The notes below the pieces were generated by a model, which ran no database searches, had not been told where the DNA came from, and saw only the letters and a list, made by a program, of their open reading frames with translations. Below are positions 8,054 through 19,100 of a stretch of 64,000 bases of DNA, piece after piece. Position numbers and translations under genes: made by a program. The stretch lies in NCBI RefSeq assembly GCF_045689245.1, contig NZ_CP136865.1, positions 310,001 through 374,000 of the forward strand, given 5' to 3'. The first letter of the stretch is position 1; every line of letters starts with the position of its first letter. This DNA is from Congregibacter brevis. Lineage in GTDB: Bacteria > Pseudomonadota > Gammaproteobacteria > Pseudomonadales > Halieaceae.

Positions 8054-9123
8054 ATCAACTGTTACTCACTATCGAGCATCGAGATCCATCGGGGTTTTAT
8101 CTCAGTGTTAACACCCAAATTCCTCAAAGTGGCGTGACCGCGCTCTTTGGCCCCAGCGGGAGCGGTAAAACCACCATCCTCGATTGTATTGCGGGACTGC
8201 GCCCCGATATCACGGATGCCACCATCGTCTTCGACAATGAGACTTGGCAAGAAGGAACGCAACACACGGCCCCTTGGCAGAGGTCCCTAGGGTATGTTTT
8301 TCAGGATGCGCGATTGTTCCCACATATGACCGTCGCTCAAAACCTGGCATTCGCAGCGAAGCATGCTCCGGCTCCTATCGACGGTGATGAGATTGCGGGC
8401 TGGATGAACATACAGACAATACTTGATCGCTTGCCCGAGACTCTGTCTGCTGGGCAGCAAGCCCGTGTTGCCATCGCACGCGCCCTCATGCGTAACCCAC
8501 AGCTGCTCCTCCTTGATGAGCCTTTGGCAAATCTTGATAAAAGAGCAGCTGCGCAATGCCTTGCCTGCCTTGCGCGCATTCATCAGGAAAGGGATCTGCC
8601 CATCATTTACGTTAGTCATCAAATTGAAGAGGTCAGCACTATCGCTGATCAAATCCTCCTTATTGATAATGGAAAGGTAGTGGAGCAAGGACCGCTGCTG
8701 GAGCTGGCAAGCGAACTGGATACACAGCTTGCCGAAGATGAATCTGCTGCCAGCCTCTTATCGGTGGAAGTGTTTGGTATCGACTCGGATTTTGGACTCA
8801 CCGAACTGCGAGTCGACGGTCAGTCCCTCTGGGTTGCGGGGGATGAGCATCACGGCAGCACTCGTCGCTTGCGCGTGCCTGCGCGGGATGTGAGTGTCTG
8901 CCGGGAGCGACCAACGGATACAAGCATTCAAAACATCTTGCCCGTAACGCTTGTGGAAATCAGGCGGTTATCAAAGGCTCATTGCCTGCTGCGACTGCAG
9001 TTATCAGAACAGTGTCTATTGGCGCGAATTACCCGCAGATCTGAGGAAGACCTCAAGCTTCGGACAGGCGATCAATTGTTCGCGCAAATAAAAAGTACAG
9101 CCTTACTCGGCGACGCGGGATGA
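8050..9123 (+). CDS. modC: molybdate ABC transporter ATP-binding protein
   Basis: A 357-residue ATPase. It has Walker A GPSGSGKTT (about residues 36-44), the signature LSAGQQARVAIARAL, Walker B LLLLDEPLANLD, and the switch His in YVSHQIEEV. The C-terminal 70 residues form a MOP/TOBE domain (NILPVTLVEIRRLSKAHCLL), the molybdate-sensing domain known in ModC. I chose the ATG at 8050, which overlaps the modB stop as ATGA; an in-frame TTG at 8035 is unnecessary. The stop TGA at 9121-9123 overlaps the start of srkA in the same way. Confidence 0.95.
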   Translation: MNQLLLTIEHRDPSGFYLSVNTQIPQSGVTALFGPSGSGKTTILDCIAGLRPDITDATIVFDNETWQEGTQHTAPWQRSLGYVFQDARLFPHMTVAQNLAFAAKHAPAPIDGDEIAGWMNIQTILDRLPETLSAGQQARVAIARALMRNPQLLLLDEPLANLDKRAAAQCLACLARIHQERDLPIIYVSHQIEEVSTIADQILLIDNGKVVEQGPLLELASELDTQLAEDESAASLLSVEVFGIDSDFGLTELRVDGQSLWVAGDEHHGSTRRLRVPARDVSVCRERPTDTSIQNILPVTLVEIRRLSKAHCLLRLQLSEQCLLARITRRSEEDLKLRTGDQLFAQIKSTALLGDAG

Positions 9124-10100
9124 GTAGCCACCCTTTTGATGTCCTTACTCCCGACGCAATCATTGATGCCGTGGAAGCCGCTGGCTTTGTCAGCGATGCG
9201 CGACTCCTTGCCCTAAACAGCTACGAGAATCGCGTTTACCAAGTCGGTATAGAAGACGAAACGCCGGTGATCGTGAAGTTTTATCGCCCTGGACGTTGGA
9301 GTGAGGATCAACTGCGAGAAGAACACAGCTTTAGTGAAGAACTCGTTGAAGCAGAGATACCGGTAGTCGCACCGCTGAGGTCAGAAACCGGAGAGACGGT
9401 CCATCGCTGGGGAGAACTGCTTTACACATTGTTCCCCCGTCGCGGAGGTCATGCGCCGGAGTTCGACAATCTCGACAATTTGCTTGTCTTAGGTAGGACG
9501 CTTGGCCGCATTCATGCTATTGGCGCGACCAAAACATTTGCACATCGTCCCAAGCTTGAGGGCCAGGCAATCATCGAAGAAAGCCGAGCTCTACTGCCGG
9601 ACAAGTTCATTCCCGGTGACCTCAAGCCCGCCTACGTCTCATTACTGAATGATCTGGAAAAAGAGTTATCGCCGAAGATCGCGGAGCTCGAATCTGCTGG
9701 CGGCATTCGCATTCATGGCGACTGCCACGGCGGCAACATTCTCTGGCGCGACGACACCGCAAACTTTGTGGATCTGGACGACTGTATGACCGCGCCGGCC
9801 ATTCAGGACCTGTGGATGTTTTTATCCGGTGAACCTCATGAACAAGAAATACAATTGGGCGAAGTCATAGCCGGCTACGAGGAATTTTTTGAGTTCGACC
9901 CCACGGAATTACATTGGATAGAAACACTGCGAACCCTGCGTATTATTCGCTACGCGGCATGGCTCGCACGGCGCTGGGATGACCCGGCTTTTCCTAAAGC
10001 CTTCCCTTGGTTTAACTCCGAGCGCTATTGGTCAGATCATATTCTGGAGCTACGGGAGCAATTCTCGCGGCTGCAGGAACCGGTGTTGCGTTTACTATGA
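9120..10100 (+). CDS. srkA: stress response kinase A (SrkA/YihE/RdoA-like)
   Basis: A 326-residue aminoglycoside-phosphotransferase-fold Ser/Thr kinase, close to the E. coli SrkA length of 328. Visible features are an N-terminal lobe with Lys in VIVKFYRPGRW, the catalytic loop HGDCHGGNILW and the metal-binding FVDLDDC. SrkA is known to protect E. coli against stress-induced death by acting on the MazEF pathway; the role here is inferred by family. Its ATG overlaps the modC stop, so it is translated as the last member of the comF-modABC run. That is an unusual partner set. Confidence 0.9.
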   Translation: MSSHPFDVLTPDAIIDAVEAAGFVSDARLLALNSYENRVYQVGIEDETPVIVKFYRPGRWSEDQLREEHSFSEELVEAEIPVVAPLRSETGETVHRWGELLYTLFPRRGGHAPEFDNLDNLLVLGRTLGRIHAIGATKTFAHRPKLEGQAIIEESRALLPDKFIPGDLKPAYVSLLNDLEKELSPKIAELESAGGIRIHGDCHGGNILWRDDTANFVDLDDCMTAPAIQDLWMFLSGEPHEQEIQLGEVIAGYEEFFEFDPTELHWIETLRTLRIIRYAAWLARRWDDPAFPKAFPWFNSERYWSDHILELREQFSRLQEPVLRLL

Positions 10101-10133
10101 AGGAATCTACGCCATAGCCAAACGATGCGGCGG

Positions 10134-11426
10134 TCAGTCTTCGCGCAGTGCCCGGTTCATACTCTCGCGGATAGGCTGTACCAGGTAATCTAGCGGTGAG
10201 CGCGCTCCTACCTGAATCATGACTTCCGCCTGCATACCCGGATACAACTCTCCATCGGCATAGTCCGTATCGGCAAAATCCGGCAAATAAACGCGCGCTA
10301 AATAGTACGGCGCACCAGTCACCTCGTCAGTGAGGCTGTCGGCCGAGACTGAAGCAACCCTCCCCTCCAGTGGCTGGCGATTTCGCTGACTAAAGGCGGT
10401 AAGGCGCACCATCGCCGTTTGCCCAGCGCGCACAACATCAATGTCTTGAGGATTCAGCCGCGCTTTGACTAATAGCTCCTCGTCCGAAGGCACGATATCC
10501 ATCAGGGGTTGTCGCGAAGCAATCACGCCACCAATAGTCGTTACGCTTAGATCTACAATAGTGCCTTGAATGGGCGCGAAAATTTCGGTGCGCTTGAGTA
10601 CATCCTGCGCCGCAGACAGGCGTTCGTTAACCTCCAGAGCCTCGGCCTGAATTTCTCGCAGCTCCGCGAGAATCTCGCCATCACGCTCGGTCTCAAGATC
10701 GATAATGCGCAGCTCTTCTTCGCTGATGCTTTGCTGGGCGCGAGCGATGGCGGCTTTGCTGCGACTGCGCTCACCTTCGAGTTCTGCCGTTTGCCGCTGC
10801 AGTGCGAGCATTTGCTGTTTGCCAACCAGTTTGCGCTCGAACAAGGATTCCATACTGACGCTTTCGTCACTGAGCAGCGCAATCTGGCGATCCTGACTGG
10901 TGATCTCTTCGCGAAGACCGAGAATCTCCTCCTCCAGCTGACGTATACGCTGGCCGATGATCTGCTTTTGCTGTGCAAGATTTTGCCGGCGCGTCACAAA
11001 CAGACGCTCTTCGCTATGACGTATGTTGGCGGCGCTAAGCGCAAAATCAGGATCATCAAGTGCCGCGGGGAAGCTGATGGTTTCGGCTTTATCACGCTCG
11101 GCAATCATCCGGGCCTCGCTCGCGAGCAATGTGTAATAGCGCGCCTTAACCTGTTCGAACACCGCCAAAGGCTGCGTACGATCCAAACGTAAGAGCACGT
11201 CGCCCGGGGCAACCACATCGCCATCGGAAACTAAAATCTCGGCGACAATGCCGCCCTCCAAATGCTGTACGCTCTGGCGGTCGGTATCAAAGTCGATCTC
11301 TCCAGGGGCTATGGCTGCGCTGGCTAGGCGACTAAAGACCGCCCAGCCACCGAAGACGCCAAAGAACAATACGAACACCAACAGTCCCAACGCTATATAG
11401 CGGCCTAGTTTTACATCGTTGTTCAT
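10134..11426 (-). CDS. type I secretion membrane-fusion (HlyD-family) adaptor
   Basis: A 430-residue periplasmic adaptor that would bridge the inner-membrane ABC exporter and a TolC-type outer-membrane channel. It has a single N-terminal membrane helix (YIALGLLVFVLFFGVFGGW), then a first half-lipoyl segment (GGIVAEILVSDGDVVAPGDVLL), a long helical coiled-coil region (about residues 85-260) and a second half-lipoyl segment (IFAPIQGTIVDLSV). The C-terminal beta-barrel region ends with YPGMQAEVMI, a typical HlyD/PrtE element. The start overlaps the stop of the ABC exporter gene (ATGA). The gene ends 33 bp from the convergent srkA. No outer-membrane partner gene is in the window. Confidence 0.93.
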   Translation of the reverse strand: MNNDVKLGRYIALGLLVFVLFFGVFGGWAVFSRLASAAIAPGEIDFDTDRQSVQHLEGGIVAEILVSDGDVVAPGDVLLRLDRTQPLAVFEQVKARYYTLLASEARMIAERDKAETISFPAALDDPDFALSAANIRHSEERLFVTRRQNLAQQKQIIGQRIRQLEEEILGLREEITSQDRQIALLSDESVSMESLFERKLVGKQQMLALQRQTAELEGERSRSKAAIARAQQSISEEELRIIDLETERDGEILAELREIQAEALEVNERLSAAQDVLKRTEIFAPIQGTIVDLSVTTIGGVIASRQPLMDIVPSDEELLVKARLNPQDIDVVRAGQTAMVRLTAFSQRNRQPLEGRVASVSADSLTDEVTGAPYYLARVYLPDFADTDYADGELYPGMQAEVMIQVGARSPLDYLVQPIRESMNRALRED

Positions 11427-13102
11427 GCCAGGCGCTCCGTTGGAGCGGCGGCAGACTTAGCCATGTCAGCCAGCACCTGATCCCTGGGTCCGTAGGCCGT
11501 AACCTTTCCGTCACGCAGGACCATGATTTTGTCCACGTACTGAATAATCGCAGGGCGGTGCGCAATGATCACGCTGGTAACACCGTGTTCCTTTAGTCGC
11601 CGCAGAGCGCTGAGCAATGCTTCTTCGCCCACACGATCCTGATTGGCATTGGGCTCATCTAATACAACTAGACGAACATCGCCGAACATGGCTCGGGCAA
11701 GGGCGATGCGCTGACGCTGACCGCCCGAGAGCGTTACACCTCGTGGCCCTACCGGTGTTTCATAGGCCATGGGCAGCTGCAAAATCATCTCGTGCGCGCC
11801 GGCCAGCTGTGCCGCTTTTACTACGGCCGCATCGCTGCCCTCTCCTGCAAAGCGTGCGATGTTTTCTGCAACGGTGCCCGGGAACAATTCCAAATCTTGT
11901 GGCAGGTAACCAATGTACTGACCGCGGTCATCCGCGGCCCAATCAGCAAGGCTGATACCGTCCAGTCGAACCGAGCCAAGGCGCGGCGGAATGACACCCA
12001 AAAGGCACCGCGCCAAAGTAGTCTTACCCGACCCGGTGGGTCCGATAAGACCCAGACTCTCACCGGGCTGCAGCTCCAGATTCACACCTTGCAGCACAGG
12101 TTGGTCCTGTTTGGGATGTACGTAGGTCAGCCCTTCCGCGCGCAGTAAGCCGGTGGGTGCGGGCATTTTTGTCGAGGCGGGCTTTTCTTCGTCATCAAGA
12201 TTTTCTTCTAGTCGGCGCCAGGCATCGCGCGCCGCAACGGTTTGCCCCCAGCTTCCGATAAGTTGCTCCACAGGCGCGAGCGCGCGAGTCACCAGTATGG
12301 ATGCGGCAATCATTGCCCCCGGGCTGATTGCCCCTTCGAGCGCCAGTAAAGCACCGGTGGCCAACACCGCAACCTGGACCATCTGCCGTGCAACCTTGGA
12401 GATAGAACTTAAGATCTGAAGTCGCCGCGTTCCTGCTTCGAGCCACCCCAAAGCCTCATTGACCAATGTCTTCCAACCGCTGGCAATAACATTGCTCATA
12501 CCCATAGCCAGAATGACTTCGCTATTCTCAACGGCATGCTCGGCGGAGCGCATACCGGCGCCGCTGCGTTCTCGACCCTCTTTTAATGTGTCGTGAGTCA
12601 GGCGTTCGTTCAGCAGGGCAAACCCGGCAAGGCCCAAAAATGCAGCCAGAGCGAGCCATCCTAGAATAGGGTGCAGCAAAAAGATCACCGCTAAAAATAC
12701 GATAGACCAGGGCGCATCGAGTAAGGGCAGCAATCCCTGCCCGGCAAGATAGGAGCGCAATGTCTGTAGATCTGCAACACCGCGCGCCGACTGAGTGCCG
12801 CCGCTTAGTGGCGCTGCCTCAATGGATTGCTCTAATACCGGACGGCCGAGGCCGGACTCAATCAAAATACCAACGCGGGAGAGCATCATGCGTCGGAGTG
12901 CATCGAGAATACCGAAAGCCACCAGAGCGACGAGTACTATGCCGGTAAGCACCCACAAAGTATCGACACTGCGGCTGGTAAGAATTCGGTCGAATACCTG
13001 AAGCAGATACAGCGGCAGCGCCAGCATCAACAAGTTGACGCCAAAGCTGAAAAATACCACCCAAATAAAAGCCCCGCGAAGCGGGGCTATGACGGTGTTC
13101 AA
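11423..13102 (-). CDS. type I secretion ABC exporter (permease/ATPase, PrtD type)
   Basis: A 559-residue half-transporter: an N-terminal transmembrane domain (about residues 10-300) fused to an ATPase domain. Walker A is GPTGSGKTT (about 353-361), the signature LSGGQRQR (about 458) and Walker B LVVLDEP (about 480). There is no room for an N-terminal C39 peptidase or C39-like domain, so it belongs to the short PrtD/AprD class and not the HlyB/LapB class. The start is a TTG at 13102 preceded by AAGGGA at 8 nt. It lies 25 bp after the giant adhesin stop, so the adhesin is its likely cargo. A terminator-like hairpin lies inside codons 5-11. Confidence 0.93.
   Translation of the reverse strand: MNTVIAPLRGAFIWVVFFSFGVNLLMLALPLYLLQVFDRILTSRSVDTLWVLTGIVLVALVAFGILDALRRMMLSRVGILIESGLGRPVLEQSIEAAPLSGGTQSARGVADLQTLRSYLAGQGLLPLLDAPWSIVFLAVIFLLHPILGWLALAAFLGLAGFALLNERLTHDTLKEGRERSGAGMRSAEHAVENSEVILAMGMSNVIASGWKTLVNEALGWLEAGTRRLQILSSISKVARQMVQVAVLATGALLALEGAISPGAMIAASILVTRALAPVEQLIGSWGQTVAARDAWRRLEENLDDEEKPASTKMPAPTGLLRAEGLTYVHPKQDQPVLQGVNLELQPGESLGLIGPTGSGKTTLARCLLGVIPPRLGSVRLDGISLADWAADDRGQYIGYLPQDLELFPGTVAENIARFAGEGSDAAVVKAAQLAGAHEMILQLPMAYETPVGPRGVTLSGGQRQRIALARAMFGDVRLVVLDEPNANQDRVGEEALLSALRRLKEHGVTSVIIAHRPAIIQYVDKIMVLRDGKVTAYGPRDQVLADMAKSAAAPTERLA
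13070..13088 (-). terminator. terminator-like hairpin inside the start of the ABC exporter gene
   Basis: On the minus strand, AGCCCCGC, the triloop TTC and GCGGGGCT form an 8-bp perfect GC-rich stem, followed by TTTATTT. It lies 15-33 nt inside the exporter coding sequence and about 40 nt after the adhesin stop codon. It has the form of an intrinsic terminator or attenuator and could reduce read-through from the adhesin mRNA into the exporter genes. The codons it occupies encode APLRGAF, so a purely coding explanation remains possible. Confidence 0.55.
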
Positions 13103-13127
13103 ATCAGGTTTCCCTTACCAAGCCACG

Positions 13128-16100
13128 TTAGCCGAACAACTCTTCCTGAGTTAACAGGATATCAGATAGCAAGACATCGCCCTCACCATTACTGAACGTG
13201 ACAAGTGTCGAATCAACCTCAAAATCACCGTTGGTATCGATCTGCTCCGATGTTGCAGTGAGTCCGTCGATAAGCGAAATGCTGTCTTCACCCAAAGTGA
13301 AATCACCGATCACATCGGAGCCAGCGCCGGCGCCAAACTCAAAGGTGTCTAAGCCTTCACCTCCAAAGAGGAAGTCATTACCCGCGCCGCCGTTGATCAA
13401 ATCGTCGCCCCCGAATCCGAACAGCAACGGATTATCCTGCGCATCACCGCGAATGACATCGTTGTTTTCTGATCCGAATACCCGCGAAACCCCGCTGATC
13501 GTATCGGTGCCACCAAAGGGATCTGTCGCGATACCGGTATTGAGGTCGATGCTCACGCCATTACCGGTATCAGCCCATGGACCACTCTCGAATCGATAGT
13601 CAACGCCGTCGTTGCCCCCTCGACCATTGATCGTGTCATTGCCAGGACCACCCACAAAGCGCTCGAACTCTCTAGAGCCTTCAGCCAACCCCTGGTCTGT
13701 GCGACCGCTGATAATGTCATCGAACCCAGATCCTATGACCCGGTTGATATCGGTTACGGTATCACTGGAATTAAAGCCGTCCTGACTGACCTGATTACTG
13801 GCCAAGTCAAGGTCCACCACGACTCCTGTCTCAGTCGCTTCACTCAGATTAAGAATATCAAATGCATCAACCTGGCCGGTAACCGTATCCGATCCTGATC
13901 CGGCTAGATACGTGTTCGTTCCAGTGCCGCCCTCAAGCTGGTCATTGCCACCGTTGCCAACCAAGAGATCATTGCCACCTTGGCCCTGAAGCAGATTGTC
14001 GTTCTCGTTACCATACAGCTGATCGTCGAAGTCTCCGCCACTCACACCATCGAACCCAAAGAGTGTATCTGTGAACAGATCCGGGTCTCTAGCAGTGCCC
14101 GGATCTACGGGAACGCCGTTCTCATCAACAATAAATGTGGCGTCCGACAAGTTTACGATCGCACCACGCTCATTGAGGTAGGTGAAACTGCTGTAATCGA
14201 GCTTGTCGTAACCACCCATACCCTCTAGCAGGTCGTTGCCTGGCCCACCAGCGAAATTATTATCTCCATCATCGCCCACAATCCAGTCGTTGTAGCTGGT
14301 ACCAGAAACTTCTTCGATACCCACCAGTGTGTCTGTGAAGAAATCAGGGTCACGAGCCGTACCGGTCAATACCTCAGACCCATTTTCATCCTCTATGTCC
14401 GTGCGGTTTGATAGGTTGACAACGACCCCACGCTGGCTTTGAAACTGGAAGCTCTCGTAGTTGGCGCGGTCACGAATACCCTCACCGCCGTCGAGAACAT
14501 CATCACCCGGACCGCCGGCGAGATTATCAAAGTCGCCCTCTCCACCAAATAGCTGGTCATTGCCAAAGCCGCCTTCCAGGTAATCGTCGCCCTCATCGCC
14601 GTTGAGAGTGTCATTACCAACAAAACCGCGCAGCGCATCGTTACCCGCCAGACCATTGATAGTGTCATTGCCCGAACCACCATCAAGCTGTGGGTCGGCC
14701 AGATCAAAATTGTCGTCGTTGATCGTGCCATCGATAGTCTGATCACTATCAAAGTCACTGTAGTTAACGAAGATGTTGCCCTGATTATCAATCAGGTCCT
14801 GATTGCTCACCTCACGCAAGGTGATGCTCAGACCCGGCAGGTCAATCTGGCTATAGACCGTGTTCTCATCACCTGGCTCTGTGCCCATAAACTCTGTGAG
14901 GTTCGCCTGAACCGTCGCAAAGTCGGGTACCGGTACTTGTGTCTCTCGCAGATCAATCGTGTCTACGCCAATCTCAAAGTCACCGATGAAGACGCCGCCG
15001 TTGCCCACAACAAAGTTGTCTGCGCCTGCGCCACCGTTAAGGCTGTCGTTTGCTCCATTACCCGCGCGAAGCTCATCATCGCCATCGTCACCAAAGAGAT
15101 TATCGTTGCCATCGGCGCCATCAATAACGTCGTTGCCACCGCGCCCACTCAGACTGTTATCGCTGGAGTTACCAAAGATCTCGTCATCAAACTCACCGCC
15201 ATTAGCGTTGTTGATGTTGTAAAGCTCGGTGACAAAACCGTCGGGCGTATAAGCCTCACCGCGCGAGTCAAAGTCGTAGGTGCCAAACTCACCCAGATAA
15301 ATACCCACGCCGTTCGGATTAGCGAACTGACCTTCGTTCAGATCCAGGTTGGACCACTGATTGCCGCCATCGACGTAGTTAAAGCCGTCGCCCGGTTGGA
15401 TGTTCGCACCCCAAGAGCCTGCAACAACGATTCCGTCGTCTCCAGCACCGCCCCAGACGTTGCCAACACCTTCAGCCCCCACAACGATCTGGTCATTGCC
15501 GTCGCCTGCCCAAATACCTTCAATACCGACAAGCGTGTCTAAGCCACCATCGGGATCAATGGCTTGCCCACTCTGCAAGAAAAGACCGTTACCAAAATCC
15601 CATGCCTGACCCGGGTTGTTCGGATCTATCTCGCTCAGGTTCAGATAGAGGTCGCCATTGAATGCGTAGCCGCCGTCATAAAGGACTTCGTCGTAGCCAT
15701 CGTCAAAACCATCCTGGTTAAACGGACCATCGCCCCCGTTGATAAGGTCGTCGCCAGACCCACCATTGAGAGAATCATTACCCTCACCACCAAATAGCTG
15801 GTCATTGCCAAAGCCGCCTTCCAGGTAATCGTCGCCCTCATCGCCGTTGAGAGTGTCATTACCAACAAAACCGCGCAGCGCATCGTTACCCGCCAGACCA
15901 TTGATAGTGTCATTGCCCGAACCACCATCAAGCTGTGGGTCGGCCAGATCAAAATTGTCGTCGTTGATCGTGCCATCGATAGTCTGATCACTATCAAAGT
16001 CACTGTAGTTAACGAAGATGTTGCCCTGATTATCAATCAGGTCCTGATTGCTCACCTCACGCAAGGTGATGCTCAGACCCGGCAGGTCAATCTGGCTATA

Positions 16101-19100
16101 GACCGTGTTCTCATCACCTGGCTCTGTGCCCATAAACTCTGTGAGGTTCGCCTGAACCGTCGCAAAGTCGGGTACCGGTACTTGTGTCTCTCGCAGATCA
16201 ATCGTGTCTACGCCAATCTCAAAGTCACCGATGAAGACGCCGCCGTTGCCCACAACAAAGTTGTCTGCGCCTGCGCCACCGTTAAGGCTGTCGTTTGCTC
16301 CATTACCCGCGCGAAGCTCATCATCGCCATCGTCACCAAAGAGATTATCGTTGCCATCGGCGCCATCAATAACGTCGTTGCCACCGCGCCCACTCAGACT
16401 GTTATCGCTGGAGTTACCAAAGATCTCGTCATCAAACTCACCGCCATTAGCGTTGTTGATGTTGTAAAGCTCGGTGACAAAACCGTCGGGCGTATAAGCC
16501 TCACCGCGCGAGTCAAAGTCGTAGGTGCCAAACTCACCCAGATAAATACCCACGCCGTTCGGATTAGCGAACTGACCTTCGTTCAGATCCAGGTTGGACC
16601 ACTGATTGCCGCCATCGACGTAGTTAAAGCCGTCGCCCGGTTGGATGTTCGCACCCCAAGAGCCTGCAACAACGATTCCGTCGTCTCCAGCACCGCCCCA
16701 GACGTTGCCAACACCTTCAGCCCCCACAACGATCTGGTCATTGCCGTCGCCTGCCCAAATACCTTCAATACCGACAAGCGTGTCTAAGCCACCATCGGGA
16801 TCAATGGCTTGCCCACTCTGCAAGAAAAGACCGTTACCAAAATCCCATGCCTGACCCGGGTTGTTCGGATCTATCTCGCTCAGGTTCAGATAGAGGTCGC
16901 CATTGAATGCGTAGCCGCCGTCATAAAGGACTTCGTCGTAGCCATCGTCAAAACCATCCTGGTTAAACGGACCATCGCCCCCGTTGATAAGGTCGTCGCC
17001 AGACCCACCATTGAGAGAATCATTACCCTCACCACCAAATAGCTGGTCATTGCCAAAGCCGCCTTCCAGGTAATCGTCGCCCTCATCGCCGTTGAGAGTG
17101 TCATTACCAACAAAACCGCGCAGCGCATCGTTACCCGCCAGACCATTGATAGTGTCATTGCCCGAACCACCATCAAGCTGTGGGTCGGCCAGATCAAAAT
17201 TGTCGTCGTTGATCGTGCCATCGATAGTCTGATCACTATCAAAGTCACTGTAGTTAACGAAGATGTTGCCCTGATTATCAATCAGGTCCTGATTGCTCAC
17301 CTCACGCAAGGTGATGCTCAGACCCGGCAGGTCAATCTGGCTATAGACCGTGTTCTCATCACCTGGCTCTGTGCCCATAAACTCTGTGAGGTTCGCCTGA
17401 ACCGTCGCAAAGTCGGGTACCGGTACTTGTGTCTCTCGCAGATCAATCGTGTCTACGCCAATCTCAAAGTCACCGATGAAGACGCCGCCGTTGCCCACAA
17501 CAAAGTTGTCTGCGCCTGCGCCACCGTTAAGGCTGTCATTTGCTCCATTACCTGCACGAAGCTCATCATCGCCATCGTCGCCCTGGAGATAATCGTCACC
17601 GTCACCACCATCCAGGGCATCGTTTTCTGAACCACCAAATAGGCTATCGTTGCCCGCGCCGCCTTGAAGGTTGTCATCACCTACCTCGCCCTGCAGGTTG
17701 TCGTTACCTCCGCCGCCGATCAGGAAGTCATTTCCGTCCTGACCGCCAAAGAAGTTATCGCTGTTACCACCAACGATAACGTCGCTAAATGCCGTGCCGT
17801 TGATACCATTGATTCCGTTCAGTTGATCAACGAACCCATCAGGGTCCTGCGCTTGTCCCGACTCGAGCCAAGGACCAAAGCCTTGGAAGTTAGTGCCCTC
17901 TTCGCCAAGGTTTACGAAAATGCCGTTGGCGCTATTAAACTGTGGGTCAAAACCATCGCGTCGACCGTAATCAAAGTAATCAACGCCATCGTCGCCATTG
18001 CCAGTCACTTGATCCTGACCGCTGCCTGGCGCGAAGTTATCGCTCCCTCCGCCGCCGCCAAACAGCAGGTCATCACCAAACCCACCGGACAAGAAATTGT
18101 CGCCCGTGCTACCAACAATAATGTCGTTGAAATCGCTGCCGTTAACGTTCTCGATACCAGCTAGCGTATCGAAACCGCCGTCCGGATCTTGAGCTTGGTT
18201 GGTTCCCAGGGGGTTACCGTCAAAATCCCGGACGTCCGTGGTATTGAGTGACAAATTAACCACGGCGCCGCGCTGGCTCTGGAACTGGAAACTCGCGTAG
18301 TCCACGCTATCGGCAAAGCCATCCCCACCATCCAGCAAATCGTTGCCTGGACCGCCTGCGAGGCTATCGAAGTCTCCGCTCTGGCCGAAAAGCTCGTCAT
18401 CACCAAAGCCGCCCTCAAGATAATCATCTCCTTCACCACCACTGAGGATGTCATCACCAGAGAATCCACGAAGCGCGTCGTTACCGGCAAGACCGTTGAT
18501 CGTGTCGTTACCCGTACCACCATCGAGCTGGGTATTGTCGCCGAAGTTGTCGTCGAACTCAGTGCCTTCAATACTCGAAGCGCCAAAGTTGTCCGCATCT
18601 AACGCCCTAAAGCCACTGAAGTTGCCGGCCCCCAATTCACTGACTGCCACGCCACGTAAAGTAATGCTGATGCCGGGGAGCGTGATGTCTGTGTAAACCA
18701 CATCCTCAAAAACACCCTCTGAAACTTCTTCATTCTCGGTGCGCTCAGTCGTGACACCTGGAGCCTGAAGTGTAAATACATCAGGAACCGGTACTTCAGA
18801 ATCACTGAAGTCGATCACATCTTCGAGAGCATTAAAATCACCGATGAACACGGAACCGTTGCCCACAAAGAAGGTATCAAACCCCGCTCCGCCTTCTAGG
18901 TATTCATCTACACCATCACCAGCATGCAACTCATCGTCACCATCGCCGCCAAATAGCTGATCCTTGCCGGATCGACCAAAAATCTCGTCATTACCGCCAA
19001 AACCAAACAAGCGGTTTTCTTCATCGCCGCCAAACAAGCGATCATCGTTTTCGGTAGCAAATACCCCACTGACATTCAGAATGTTGTCGAAGCTGCCAAA

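Noticed and set aside
14937..17630. Open frames of 60-200 codons on the plus strand recurring every 1245 bp
   Set aside because: They are antisense shadows of the RTX repeat DNA; their identity only reflects the underlying tandem repeat, and they have no ribosome binding sites or family resemblance.
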